Of a stretch of DNA of 55,612 nt, positions 42,487-51,213 are shown in pieces. The notes beneath the pieces were generated by a model that was not told the origin of the DNA, searched no databases, and saw only the letters and a program-made list of their open reading frames with translations. This DNA is from an uncultured Flavobacteriales bacterium (GTDB taxonomy: Bacteria > Bacteroidota > Bacteroidia > Flavobacteriales_D > Crocinitomicaceae), in the NCBI GenBank assembly GCA_905480145.1, contig CAJQPA010000006.1, forward strand, positions 1-55,612, given 5' to 3'. Position 1 is the first letter of the stretch, and every line of letters starts with the position of its first letter. The position numbers and the translations under genes are program-made.

Positions 42487-43254
42487 TTATTTAAGATCTT
42501 TCCCATTTGGATCGATTCCTTTCTCTTCCATCTCAGCCAACTTCTTTGCTAAAGCTTCACCTTCGAGTTTTTTACCAAAATAAAAGTAAACACGGTTCAA
42601 TTCTTTACCGGTTTGATCGTACGTAAAACACCACCCATGACGACGCCCTTTGTAATAACGAATTGTGTTTCTTCTTCTACCACCAAAATGATAATCTACC
42701 CAGACTCCAACTTTTCTATTATCCTTATATTGCCCTTTAGATTTTACTTTTTGATTTTCGAAAAGTTCTTTTGTTGGACCATCCAATTTACCATTGACAT
42801 AATTGTAGACGTTCGAAGCTAATCTTGACTTATCATTCGGATCGAATGGAATATAAAAAACAACTTTTCTTCCATGAAGTTCCCCATTTTTATATGTTTC
42901 TGTACTACTCAGTCTTTTCTCTGGGGTGAAATTTATCCAAACACTGTCTTTTTTCATGTCACGGTATATACCGTAGCTCATTAACCTACTATTGTCATGA
43001 TAGAAAAATGCTTCTGATCGATTAGAGAATTCATCATGCGTTATGACAGCGCGAACATGCTTGTTTTTATAAAAATATTGAAATTTACCAACAGGCTTGT
43101 CGTCCTTAAATTGCCCTCTGTACATATAGACTTTCGACTTCTCATAAGTTTTGCCCCACTCTCCTTGTTTGCGACCTTGAGAATCTACTTGATTCATCTG
43201 TGCGAATGAAGATAGAGTCCAAACACTTAATATGATTACAAGGCTAAATTTCAT
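42487..43254 (-). CDS. YwqK/MORN-like repeat exported protein
   Basis: A 255-residue protein with a signal peptide (FSLVIILSVWTLSSFAQ). The mature part is built of YwqK-type repeats of about 22 residues: MYRGQFKDDKPVGKFQYFYKN, ETYKNGELHGRKVVFYIP, NVYNYVNGKLDGPTKELFEN, GQYKDNRKVGVWVDYHFGG and YYKGRRHGWCFTYDQTG. Such repeats are labelled as toxin-antitoxin YwqK antitoxin in automatic annotation, but no toxin gene is adjacent, so that name should not be trusted. A structural or binding role in the envelope is more likely. Its start overlaps the HAD gene end by 11 bp. Confidence 0.83.
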   Translation of the reverse strand: MKFSLVIILSVWTLSSFAQMNQVDSQGRKQGEWGKTYEKSKVYMYRGQFKDDKPVGKFQYFYKNKHVRAVITHDEFSNRSEAFFYHDNSRLMSYGIYRDMKKDSVWINFTPEKRLSSTETYKNGELHGRKVVFYIPFDPNDKSRLASNVYNYVNGKLDGPTKELFENQKVKSKGQYKDNRKVGVWVDYHFGGRRRNTIRYYKGRRHGWCFTYDQTGKELNRVYFYFGKKLEGEALAKKLAEMEEKGIDPNGKDLK

Positions 43255-43798
43255 TCTTAATCATTTTTGAAAATTCAATCAAGCTAGAAACTGTAATATC
43301 AGCATTAACTTCAATTGGTTCTATTGTTTTAATTCTTACCGTCTTCATTCCAAGATTCTTGCCAAACAAAATATCCGAATCTGTATCCCCTATCATTATT
43401 GATCGATTAAATTCAACTTCTGGATACTCCTTCTTTGCTAACTGCGCCATAACCGGTCCGGGCTTGCGCATATCGTCAGAGTCTCCTTTTAAGTTTGGCG
43501 CAAAAAAGCATTTCGTAATACTGCCACCCTCTCGATGAATTTGATCACACATATAAGCATGAATTTCAAGAAGGTTACGCTCAGACATTAAACCTTTTCC
43601 AACGCCTTGTTGATTAGTAACGACGAAAGCCAAATGCAAATAATTTGTAAGTGTATTTAAGCCTTCCAGCACACCCGGCAGGAATTCAAAATCTTGAATG
43701 GATGTAATGTACCCGTCGAAATTTCGTTTATTGATGACACCGTCCCGATCTAAGAAAAGTGACCATGTATGATCAATATCCCAGCTCTTAATCGACAT
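43244..43798 (-). CDS. HAD-IIIA phosphatase (GmhB-like)
   Basis: A 184-residue HAD hydrolase. The nucleophile motif FLDRDGVIN (~residues 15-23), the second motif VVTNQQGVGKG, the lysine in MRKPGPVM, and the acidic motif MIGDTDSDI are all present and match histidinol-phosphatase/GmhB-type enzymes, which dephosphorylate sugar bisphosphates such as heptose 1,7-bisphosphate. The zinc-binding C-x-H...C-x-C loop of E. coli GmhB is missing (CFFAPNLKGDSDDMRKP has no matching Cys-x-Cys), so the exact substrate is uncertain. It overlaps GT2 (11 bp) and the YwqK gene (11 bp), consistent with one operon for surface sugars. Confidence 0.87.
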   Translation of the reverse strand: MSIKSWDIDHTWSLFLDRDGVINKRNFDGYITSIQDFEFLPGVLEGLNTLTNYLHLAFVVTNQQGVGKGLMSERNLLEIHAYMCDQIHREGGSITKCFFAPNLKGDSDDMRKPGPVMAQLAKKEYPEVEFNRSIMIGDTDSDILFGKNLGMKTVRIKTIEPIEVNADITVSSLIEFSKMIKNEI

Positions 43799-44747
43799 CT
43801 ATTGTTTTTTCAACGAGGTAGACATTTCTTTGAGAAGAACTTCTCCCAATTAACTCTGCTAAAAACCCAGCTAGAAAAAACTGTGTTCCTAGAATCATTG
43901 CAACTAGTGCCACATAAAACTCTGTTCTATCTGCAATTTTTAACGCTTGTGTATCAACGAACAATTTCACTATTCCTAAGTAAAAAGCGATACCGAATCC
44001 GATGACAAACATTAAAAGACCAATAGCACCAAAAAAGTGCATTGGTTTCTTTGAGAATTTTCCAATGAAGGCAACAGACAATAAATCTAATGGTCCGTTT
44101 AAAAATCTATTTAAACCAAACTTTGTTGTTCCGTATTTTCTTGCTTGATGTTGAACTACTTTCTCTCCAATGTTAGGAAATCCCGCATATTTCGCCAATG
44201 GTGGAATATAGCGATGCATATCTCCGTATACTTCAATGCTCTTAACGACAACATTTTTATAAGCCTTCAAACCACAATTAAAATCATGAAGTGTGATTCC
44301 CGTAATCCTCCTAGCGGCCCAATTATATAACTTTGTGGGTATTGTCTTTGTAATTGGATCATATCTTTTTTTCTTCCACCCAGAAACTAAATCAAAATCA
44401 TCCTCCATGATCATCTTGTATAATTCTGGTATTTCTTCTGGAGAATCTTGCAAGTCAGCATCCATTGTGATTACGACATCACCTTGAACAGCTTCAAATC
44501 CTTTTTGTAAAGCTGCGGATTTACCGTAATTACGTTGAAACTTTATCCCTTTAACATGCTCATCCAGTTTTCGCAAATCTTCAACAACATCCCACGAACC
44601 GTCTTTACTGCCATCATCGATAAACATGACTTCATACGAGAACTTATGCTCTTTCATCACTTTAACAATCCACTTATGCAATTCCGGAAGTGATTCTGCT
44701 TCGTTATACAAAGGGACAACTATTGAAATATCGTATTTTAAATTCAA
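43788..44747 (-). CDS. Family 2 glycosyltransferase (DPM1/GtrB-like)
   Basis: A 319-residue enzyme with a GT-A domain at residues 1-~235 (ISIVVPLYNEAESLPELHKWI, MFIDDGSKDGSWD, GDVVITMDADLQDSPEEIPELY, with the DAD metal site) and two C-terminal membrane spans (FFGAIGLLMFVIGFGIAFYLGIVKLF and FYVALVAMILGTQFFLAGFLAELIGR). This layout is that of polyprenyl-phosphate sugar transferases, which charge a lipid carrier for later use by GT-C enzymes. Such a GT-C-like protein occurs elsewhere in the window (27982-29580), but a link is only a guess. First gene of the operon with HAD and YwqK genes. Confidence 0.92.
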   Translation of the reverse strand: MNLKYDISIVVPLYNEAESLPELHKWIVKVMKEHKFSYEVMFIDDGSKDGSWDVVEDLRKLDEHVKGIKFQRNYGKSAALQKGFEAVQGDVVITMDADLQDSPEEIPELYKMIMEDDFDLVSGWKKKRYDPITKTIPTKLYNWAARRITGITLHDFNCGLKAYKNVVVKSIEVYGDMHRYIPPLAKYAGFPNIGEKVVQHQARKYGTTKFGLNRFLNGPLDLLSVAFIGKFSKKPMHFFGAIGLLMFVIGFGIAFYLGIVKLFVDTQALKIADRTEFYVALVAMILGTQFFLAGFLAELIGRSSSQRNVYLVEKTIDVD

Positions 44748-44768
44748 GTTTCTGATTTATGTTTGACA

Positions 44769-44776
44769 CAAATATA
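44769..44776 (-). promoter_or_regulatory. -7 box for the GT2-HAD-YwqK operon
   Basis: The minus strand reads TATATTTG (TAnnTTTG), 21 nt before the GT2 ATG at 44747. Confidence 0.6.
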
Positions 44777-44830
44777 ATAATCGTTTAGACTAAAAATTGA
44801 TGCTGGTATATTAAAGAATATTAAGAAATG

Positions 44831-47170
44831 TTATTTCTGCATTATGATTTTAATCATTTCGTTCTGAACATAAAGAAAATAAACTCCATCTGATGTCTTT
44901 GACAAATCAATCGAGGAATCTGAAACCTTAAGCAATCCCTTTTTTATTAGATTTCCTTGAATGTCAAAGACTTCGTATTCAGAATCGTCTTCTAAACCTG
45001 TTACCTTTAAAAAGGAGCTACTTGGGTTTGGAAAAACTCGAATAAAATCTTTTGCATTTTCTTCAAGAGATAACTCATCAGCATTTACGATGAAAAAACG
45101 ATCAAGTCCAGCCTCAGTAATGTTATCTGAAACTTCAAAATCACTGGTTCTAAAGAAAAACTGCATCGTTGAGGAGGTGGGAACATAATCCTCAATCCGA
45201 ATGCTCTTTTCTACCCATTGAAAAAATGTAGCAGGATCTTTACCGACAATATCAATAACCGCTATCTCTGTACCATTTGACACTAAAATTTTCAAACTAT
45301 CCAAAGGTTCTGTGCCATGCTCGTTATAAAACCATCTTGAATAGTGAACATATGGATCAGTATATGAGGATAAATCCATCACTGGAGAACTCAAACTAAC
45401 GATACCTTTATCAATATCTCCAACATCAGGGTTCGTGTTTTCAGAATTCTCAGTAACATAAGCATATTCACCACAATCATTCTGAGCATCCATAGATGGA
45501 GCTGATCCAGTCGTAGTTCCAATTGGAATACCGCGCTCCCACAAGCCTGTTTCAGCCGTTCCAGTTGTTGACCAACCAAAATCAAATTTAAAATCATCGT
45601 AATAACCCGTTCTCAAATAAACTGTGATTGTGCCCGTTGCGTCATCTATACTGATTGTATCGCAAAACGTTACATGCCCCCAACTCCCTATGAAAATTTG
45701 ATAATCTTCTTGATAATAGAGTGTAAAAGCTTCTTCTCCGATTCCATTTGTAAGACCGTTATCTACCGTTAATGCGCTCTGCAATTCAATATCTGCTCCG
45801 ATAATTGGAGTATTTGTTCCTTCTTCCAAAACAATCACAGTCACACTAAATGGAGGAATTGGAATTAGTTGAACATCTTGATTTACGATGACACCTTCTA
45901 ACAAATCAACACTCACAGTTTGCGGATAATAGCCTACTTTAGAATAAGTCACTGAATAAGTACCACTCGCAATCGTACCTGTAGCATAGAAACCGATAGT
46001 GTTTGAATTGTTCAATACATTGTTCGAAGCAAAAGATACCTCGACACCTTCTAAAAAACTAGCGTTAGAAGCATCTGTTACTATTCCTTCTAAATAGCTT
46101 GCTTGTTTGTATTCAGGCGCAAGCACAAACAACCCTCCTGTTCTATCCGTCGCCACAATATTACCTGAAGCAAAAAATGGGTAAACACCCCAACAACCAT
46201 CGTAATCAGCATTTTGATCTGGATAAGTATCATAATTAGCCATTTCAATCATGTTGTATGGATACGTCACATCATGTACAACCACTCCATCAGAATAGTA
46301 ACTCGTGACTATATGATTCCCTAATACATGGGTGTTGTGAGGAATTACATAACCTACTTCAGGTGAACTTTTTATTCTATCCACTTCAATAATATTAGCT
46401 GGATCAGAAATATCAAAAGCTCCTAAATAACCTCCTGTCACCTCATCAGTTGTAAAAGCATATTGGCCATCATCAGTGGGCCATACATTATGGCAAAAGG
46501 TTGTAGGTGAGAATTGTGTGCCTAACAAAACTGGATTTGCATTATCTGTAACATCAACTATACTCATAGTACCCTCATAAATATGGCCTAAATACATCGT
46601 ATCATTTCTAACATAGCCATCATGCACATACCAATCATCATATACACCAACTTCTATAGGGTTCATTGGATCTGTGATAATATCTAGAATAATGACACCA
46701 CCCTCTCCTCTATTGGCTCCAAAAATATAAGCAAAACCATCTTCGTCAATGTAAAGATTATGAGAAGACTCCCATTCAAAACCTGCTGTTGTGTTAAAAA
46801 ATACGGTTGTTGTTAATGCATTTGAAGCTGGCAATGGAGATAAATCAATGATTAATAATCCGCCTTCAGCTTCTGTTGTAATATATGCATAGTCGCCAAA
46901 AGTTTTTAAATCTCTCCAAACTGAATTTGGTCCATCTACCCAAAAGACTTCATTTGGACTTGAAGGGTCTGTAACATCAACAACCCCTACTCCATCTTCT
47001 GCGCCAACTAAGGCATATTCATTTCCTAACTCATCAGTATAGCCCCAAACATCGTTTAATTTAGTATTATGCAATGTTTGATAGTCGACCCGTCCGACAG
47101 AATCAATGTTGAGCTGACTATAGCTAAAAATAGACAGTGAAAGGAATAAAAAGGATAGAATTAACTTCAT
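44831..47170 (-). CDS. Choice-of-anchor B family T9SS cargo protein
   Basis: A 779-residue secreted protein. After the signal peptide (KLILSFLFLSLSIFSYSQ) residues ~30-350 hold LVIVD-type repeats (LNDVWGYTDELGNEYALVGAEDGVGVVDVTDP, YAYITTEAEGGLLIIDLSP, MSIVDVTDNANPVLLG), the choice-of-anchor B domain. Next are one or two carboxypeptidase-regulatory-like beta domains (EGIVTDASNASFLEGVEVSF), an MAM/jelly-roll-like region (GYYDDFKFDFGWSTTG), and a C-terminal type A T9SS sorting domain (IRVFPNPSSSFLKVTG, DGVYFLYVQNEMIKIIMQK). Function unknown; the repeats form a propeller-like binding surface. Start moved to 47170 (MKLILSF) since the upstream ATG would disrupt the signal peptide. Confidence 0.88.
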   Translation of the reverse strand: MKLILSFLFLSLSIFSYSQLNIDSVGRVDYQTLHNTKLNDVWGYTDELGNEYALVGAEDGVGVVDVTDPSSPNEVFWVDGPNSVWRDLKTFGDYAYITTEAEGGLLIIDLSPLPASNALTTTVFFNTTAGFEWESSHNLYIDEDGFAYIFGANRGEGGVIILDIITDPMNPIEVGVYDDWYVHDGYVRNDTMYLGHIYEGTMSIVDVTDNANPVLLGTQFSPTTFCHNVWPTDDGQYAFTTDEVTGGYLGAFDISDPANIIEVDRIKSSPEVGYVIPHNTHVLGNHIVTSYYSDGVVVHDVTYPYNMIEMANYDTYPDQNADYDGCWGVYPFFASGNIVATDRTGGLFVLAPEYKQASYLEGIVTDASNASFLEGVEVSFASNNVLNNSNTIGFYATGTIASGTYSVTYSKVGYYPQTVSVDLLEGVIVNQDVQLIPIPPFSVTVIVLEEGTNTPIIGADIELQSALTVDNGLTNGIGEEAFTLYYQEDYQIFIGSWGHVTFCDTISIDDATGTITVYLRTGYYDDFKFDFGWSTTGTAETGLWERGIPIGTTTGSAPSMDAQNDCGEYAYVTENSENTNPDVGDIDKGIVSLSSPVMDLSSYTDPYVHYSRWFYNEHGTEPLDSLKILVSNGTEIAVIDIVGKDPATFFQWVEKSIRIEDYVPTSSTMQFFFRTSDFEVSDNITEAGLDRFFIVNADELSLEENAKDFIRVFPNPSSSFLKVTGLEDDSEYEVFDIQGNLIKKGLLKVSDSSIDLSKTSDGVYFLYVQNEMIKIIMQK

Positions 47171-47362
47171 AATTTTAGTTTTAAAGAAAGAAGATAGACG
47201 CAACAATAAACAAGATAATGATAATCAAGTATTGCCATATATCCACAAAGTAAGGGCTATATTTTTCCCATTTATCTTTGAACTTCATTTCTCAAAGATA
47301 TGGAATCATTTCTTACCCTGGACTTTTCGACCTTTTTGCTTTCAAAAATGGACTGAAATCAC

Positions 47363-47370
47363 TATCTTCG
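47363..47370 (+). promoter_or_regulatory. -7 box for the fused E1 gene
   Basis: TATCTTCG (TAnnTTCG), 19 nt before the ATG at 47390. Confidence 0.55.
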
Positions 47371-47389
47371 CACCTCTAAAAATCTCCTT

Positions 47390-49834
47390 ATGGCAAAAGA
47401 AACACTCACAGCGGAAAATACAAATGTTGATTTCGAATCTTTTAAGAATGAAGTTCTTGAAGACTTTAAACTAGCAAGCATTTCTCGTGAAACATCATTG
47501 ATGGGTCGTCGTGAGGTTCTTTCTGGGAAAGCCAAATTTGGAATTTTCGGAGACGGAAAGGAATTGGCTCAAATAGCACTTGCTAAACAATTTCAGAATG
47601 GAGATTTTAGATCGGGTTACTACCGAGATCAAACCTTAATGTTTGCGATTGATCAATTGAACGTTCAGCAATATTTCGCAGGGCTTTATGCTCATACAGA
47701 TTTGGTTCATGAACCTCAATCTGGTGGACGTCAAATGGGAGGACACTTCGCAACGCGTAACCTTGATGAGAATGGTGACTGGATTAACTTGATGGAACAA
47801 AAAAACAGTTCTGCCGATATTTCTCCAACTGCTGGACAGATGCCAAGACTTTTAGGATTGGCGCAGGCATCAAAGATTTATAGAGAAAATAAAGAATTAG
47901 CATCATTAGAAGAATTTAAAAAATTTACCAATGGAGGAAATGAAGTAGCCTTTGGGACAATTGGAGATGCTTCAACGTCAGAGGGACCATTCTGGGAAAC
48001 CATTAATGCCGCTGGTGTTCTTCAAGTACCTATGGTAATGTCTGTATGGGATGATGGTTATGGAATTTCTGTTCCAAGACATCATCAAACTACAAAAGAC
48101 AGTATTTCTGAGGCTTTGGCGGGGATGCAAAGAACGAAGGACAAGCCAGGCTATGAAATTTTCATAACAAAAGGTTGGGACTATACAGATCTTTGCAGAA
48201 CATATGAGAAAGCAGTTAAGTTGGCTCGTGAAGAACAGATTCCAGTGTTGGTTCACGTTAAAGAGGTGAATCAACCACAGGGACATTCTACAAGTGGATC
48301 ACATGAGCGCTACAAAGATGAGGAACGCATGCAATGGGAAATTGATTTCGATTGTATAGCCAAGTTCAAAACATGGATTCTTGATTTCAAGGCAGATGGC
48401 TTATCGATTGCCACAGAAGAAGAATTAGATGCAATACAAAAAGCAGCGAAGAAAGAGGTTTCTACTCAAAAAAGAGCTGCTTGGAATGCTTTTACCGATG
48501 ATATTAAGCAAGACCTTTCAGATTCAATCTCTTTAATTAAAGGAGTTGGTTCAGAAAGTTCAAATGGTGTGTTCATCAATAAAATCGCAGAAGATCTTGA
48601 GAAAGCAATGGAACCAACGCGCAAAGATATACTTGTTGCTGCGCGTAAGGCTTTAAGAATGGTCCGTACTGAAGAACTTTCTGCTAAAGGGACACTTTCT
48701 GCTTGGGTGCAAAACTCAATAAACACAAACTTTAACAGATACAGCTCTCATCTTCACTCTGAATCAGTGCATTCTGCTTTAAACGTTGAGCCGGTTGCTC
48801 CAACCTATGATGACAAGGAAGAAATGACGGATGGAAGAATAATTCTTCGTGAAAATTATGATAAAATATTAGAAAACTATCCTCAGGCATTAGTTTATGG
48901 AGAAGACGCTGGAAAAATTGGCGGCGTAAACCAAACGCTAGAGGGAATGCAAGAAAAGTTTGGTACTACACGAGTTGCTGATACCGGAATTAGAGAATGT
49001 ACAATCATTGGTCAAGGAATTGGAATGGCGATGAGAGGACTTCGTCCAATAGCAGAGATTCAGTATTTAGACTACCTACTTTATGCCGTTCAGGTAATGT
49101 CTGATGATTTAGCAACTGTTCAATACAGAACAAAAGGTGGACAAAAAGCACCGTTAATTATTAGTACAAGAGGCCACCGTTTAGAAGGTGTTTGGCATAG
49201 TGGTTCTCCCATGGGAATGATTATCAATGCCATCAGAGGAATTCACGTTTGCGTTCCAAGAAATATGACCAAAGCTTCTGGTTTCTACAACACTTTAATG
49301 GCAGCAGACGAGCCGGCATTGGTTATTGAACCATTAAACGGATACAGAACTAAAGAACGTCTACCAAATAACATCGGAGAATTCAGAGAGCCATTAGGTA
49401 TTCCTGAAATTACACAAGAAGGAACCGATTTAACGATTGTTTCTTACGGTTCTACTTTTAACTTGTGTTCGGAAGCAGCTAAGCAATTAGCAGAATTAAA
49501 TGTGAGTGTCGAATTAATTGATGTTCAAACATTATTACCGTTCGATATAAATCACATGATTGCTGACTCTCTGCAAAAAACAAGTCGCTTGATGATTGTT
49601 GACGAAGATGTAAGCAGTGGTGCAACAGGTTATATATTAGATCAAATTTTGGTAAAACAAGATGCATACTATTATTTAGATTCTGCTCCTGTAACTATGA
49701 GTTCTAAAGACCACAGACCTGCTTATGGTTCTGATGGAGACTACTTCTCTAAACCAAGCATTGATGACATTGTTGAGAAGGCATATTCAATCATGACAGA
49801 AGTTGACGAAGAGGAATATCCTAGGATATATTAA
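47390..49834 (+). CDS. 2-Oxoacid dehydrogenase E1, alpha-beta fusion (TPP-dependent)
   Basis: An 814-residue fusion of the alpha and beta subunits of a 2-oxoacid (branched-chain/2-oxoisovalerate-like) dehydrogenase E1. The alpha part (~30-430) has GGRQMGGHFATRN and the TPP region GDASTSEGPFWETINAAGVLQVPMVMSVWDDGYGIS; the metal-site asparagine of classical enzymes is in a modified form (WDDGYGIS), as is usual for this Bacteroidota fusion. The beta part (~475-800) has VYGEDAGKIGGVNQTLEGMQEKFG, TGIRECTIIGQGIGMAMRGLRPIAEIQ and MIVDEDVSSGATGYI. E2 and E3 genes are not in the window. It decarboxylates branched-chain 2-oxoacids to acyl groups used for fatty acid priming. Confidence 0.92.
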   Translation: MAKETLTAENTNVDFESFKNEVLEDFKLASISRETSLMGRREVLSGKAKFGIFGDGKELAQIALAKQFQNGDFRSGYYRDQTLMFAIDQLNVQQYFAGLYAHTDLVHEPQSGGRQMGGHFATRNLDENGDWINLMEQKNSSADISPTAGQMPRLLGLAQASKIYRENKELASLEEFKKFTNGGNEVAFGTIGDASTSEGPFWETINAAGVLQVPMVMSVWDDGYGISVPRHHQTTKDSISEALAGMQRTKDKPGYEIFITKGWDYTDLCRTYEKAVKLAREEQIPVLVHVKEVNQPQGHSTSGSHERYKDEERMQWEIDFDCIAKFKTWILDFKADGLSIATEEELDAIQKAAKKEVSTQKRAAWNAFTDDIKQDLSDSISLIKGVGSESSNGVFINKIAEDLEKAMEPTRKDILVAARKALRMVRTEELSAKGTLSAWVQNSINTNFNRYSSHLHSESVHSALNVEPVAPTYDDKEEMTDGRIILRENYDKILENYPQALVYGEDAGKIGGVNQTLEGMQEKFGTTRVADTGIRECTIIGQGIGMAMRGLRPIAEIQYLDYLLYAVQVMSDDLATVQYRTKGGQKAPLIISTRGHRLEGVWHSGSPMGMIINAIRGIHVCVPRNMTKASGFYNTLMAADEPALVIEPLNGYRTKERLPNNIGEFREPLGIPEITQEGTDLTIVSYGSTFNLCSEAAKQLAELNVSVELIDVQTLLPFDINHMIADSLQKTSRLMIVDEDVSSGATGYILDQILVKQDAYYYLDSAPVTMSSKDHRPAYGSDGDYFSKPSIDDIVEKAYSIMTEVDEEEYPRIY

Positions 49835-49883
49835 TAATTTGTAAGTTTTTCTTTTATTTAATTCTACTCATAGAAATCAAGCT

Positions 49884-50594
49884 TTATGATAGATTCGTCC
49901 AATGGAAGTCTTTTGTCAATTCGATGTAATCTTCAGAATAACTGCCGTTATGATTTCTAATGGTTAAGAATGACTGCTCTATTGTATTCACCTTGTTTTT
50001 ACTAAAACTCAGAACAACTCTATTGGCAATTTTATTGGGTTTACCTGCAATATCCTTGATAGTATTTACGAATAATCCAACGGCATTGGCCTCTCCTATC
50101 CATTTACCTTCATCTGACTTGGGAACAATCAACCAAAAATTTCCCAATGGAGAAAGCAAGAATTGCACTTTAGCAAAAAATGGTTTAACGGGTAAACTAA
50201 TCTCATGCTTTGCATTTGCCATGCGCTGGTCCTGATTTAATTTGGCACTAATATGATAAGGAGGATTAGAAAATATCAGGTCATACTTTTCATCCGACTG
50301 AAAATCTAAAAAATCAATGCATTCCGATTTCAATTGATTGGACCAAGAACTTTTAGAAAAATTAAACGCTGCCTCTCTAGAAGCTAGTTCATCAATCTCT
50401 AACGTTTGTATGGTTAATGATTTGTTTTGTTGCGCTAGCATTAAGGAAATAACACCTGTACCTGTTCCAACTTCTAATCCTTTAATTTTATCGGTAACAT
50501 CTATTGACGCACCAAGGACCATGGCATCTGTTCCAACTTTCATCGGAGCATCTGCTTGTTTCACATCGAAATATTTGAATTTAAAAACCGACAA
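49884..50594 (-). CDS. tRNA1(Val) adenine-N6 methyltransferase TrmN6-like
   Basis: A 236-residue SAM-dependent methyltransferase. Motif I is LEVGTGTGVISLMLAQQ (~residues 40-56) and motif IV is FSNPPYH, the (N/D)PPY type of adenine-N6 methyltransferases. The opening FKFKYFDVKQADAPMKVGTDAMVLGA is characteristic of TrmN6 (YfiC). The enzyme modifies A37 of tRNA-Val1 in E. coli. It starts 17 bp after rimM, on the same strand, and is most likely the last gene of the rpsP-rimM-trmN6 cluster. Cytoplasmic. Confidence 0.9.
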   Translation of the reverse strand: MSVFKFKYFDVKQADAPMKVGTDAMVLGASIDVTDKIKGLEVGTGTGVISLMLAQQNKSLTIQTLEIDELASREAAFNFSKSSWSNQLKSECIDFLDFQSDEKYDLIFSNPPYHISAKLNQDQRMANAKHEISLPVKPFFAKVQFLLSPLGNFWLIVPKSDEGKWIGEANAVGLFVNTIKDIAGKPNKIANRVVLSFSKNKVNTIEQSFLTIRNHNGSYSEDYIELTKDFHWTNLS

Positions 50595-50611
50595 GATCGT
50601 TGTTTTGAGAA

Positions 50612-51142
50612 TTAATTCCCGAGGTATAAATCAACCAAACCTTCTGGCGCACTGATGCGCAATTCTTTCTTGTTTCGATCCACCTTTGTAACCAACCCTT
50701 TCAACAATGGAATCAAAATTTCTTTCTCTCCTTTTAATACTTGTAAAAGAGGATTTGCTTTAAGGTCAATGACTTGATCAACAATTCCGATATCGCCATG
50801 CTTGTCATCCATCACGGTAAACCCAACTATTTCGTGATCATAAAAATTGACACCTTCTAATTCAGGTAAAATTTGAGAAGGAAGGTAAATGTCTTTTCTA
50901 AGAATGTCTTTTGCGGCATTCTCATCATTCACACCTTCAAACTTAACCGCAGCAAATCCTTTGGTCTTTAGTTTAAGTGTTTCTACAAAAAATGGTGTCA
51001 AATGATCATTGATATCTATGAACACTGCATCCAAAGAATTATAATCCTCCGGATTGCTTACATCCAAAAATAATGAAACCTCACCTTTAAATCCGTGAAG
51101 TTTTGCAACTCTCCCTAAATAAAAACAATCTTCTTTCTTCAT
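50612..51142 (-). CDS. rimM: Ribosome maturation factor RimM
   Basis: A 176-residue protein needed for 30S subunit (head) assembly, binding ribosomal protein S19. Its N-terminal RimM domain has YLGRVAKLHGFKGEVSLFLD (residues ~7-26), with the conserved G.KGE turn, and GFAAVKFEGVNDENAAK. The C-terminal PRC-barrel contains FYDHEIVGFTVMDD and ends KKELRISAPEGLVDLYL. Length is usual. It lies between rpsP and trmN6, as in many bacteria where rpsP, rimM and a tRNA methyltransferase are clustered, but a hairpin separates it from rpsP. Confidence 0.96.
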   Translation of the reverse strand: MKKEDCFYLGRVAKLHGFKGEVSLFLDVSNPEDYNSLDAVFIDINDHLTPFFVETLKLKTKGFAAVKFEGVNDENAAKDILRKDIYLPSQILPELEGVNFYDHEIVGFTVMDDKHGDIGIVDQVIDLKANPLLQVLKGEKEILIPLLKGLVTKVDRNKKELRISAPEGLVDLYLGN

Positions 51143-51156
51143 GTGTGTAAATTAAA

Positions 51157-51190
51157 AAAGCGTTTCATTGACAATGCAATGAAACGCTTT
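51157..51190 (-). terminator. Hairpin terminator or attenuator between rpsP and rimM
   Basis: A perfect 14-bp stem AAAGCGTTTCATTG/CAATGAAACGCTTT with a 6-nt loop. On the minus strand it is followed by a T run (A-rich 51154-51159 on plus), so it is oriented to end or attenuate the rpsP transcript before rimM. Confidence 0.8.
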
Positions 51191-51213
51191 AATATTATCA
51201 AATGATGCTTTGC

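Noticed and set aside
42487-43254. YwqK antitoxin of a toxin-antitoxin system
   Set aside because: The repeats fit the YwqK pattern, but the protein is exported and no toxin-like gene is adjacent; the neighbours are sugar-metabolism genes.
47390-49834. Frameshifted or fused pseudogene of two E1 subunits
   Set aside because: The frame is intact throughout, both halves have complete motifs, and the alpha-beta fusion is normal in Bacteroidota.
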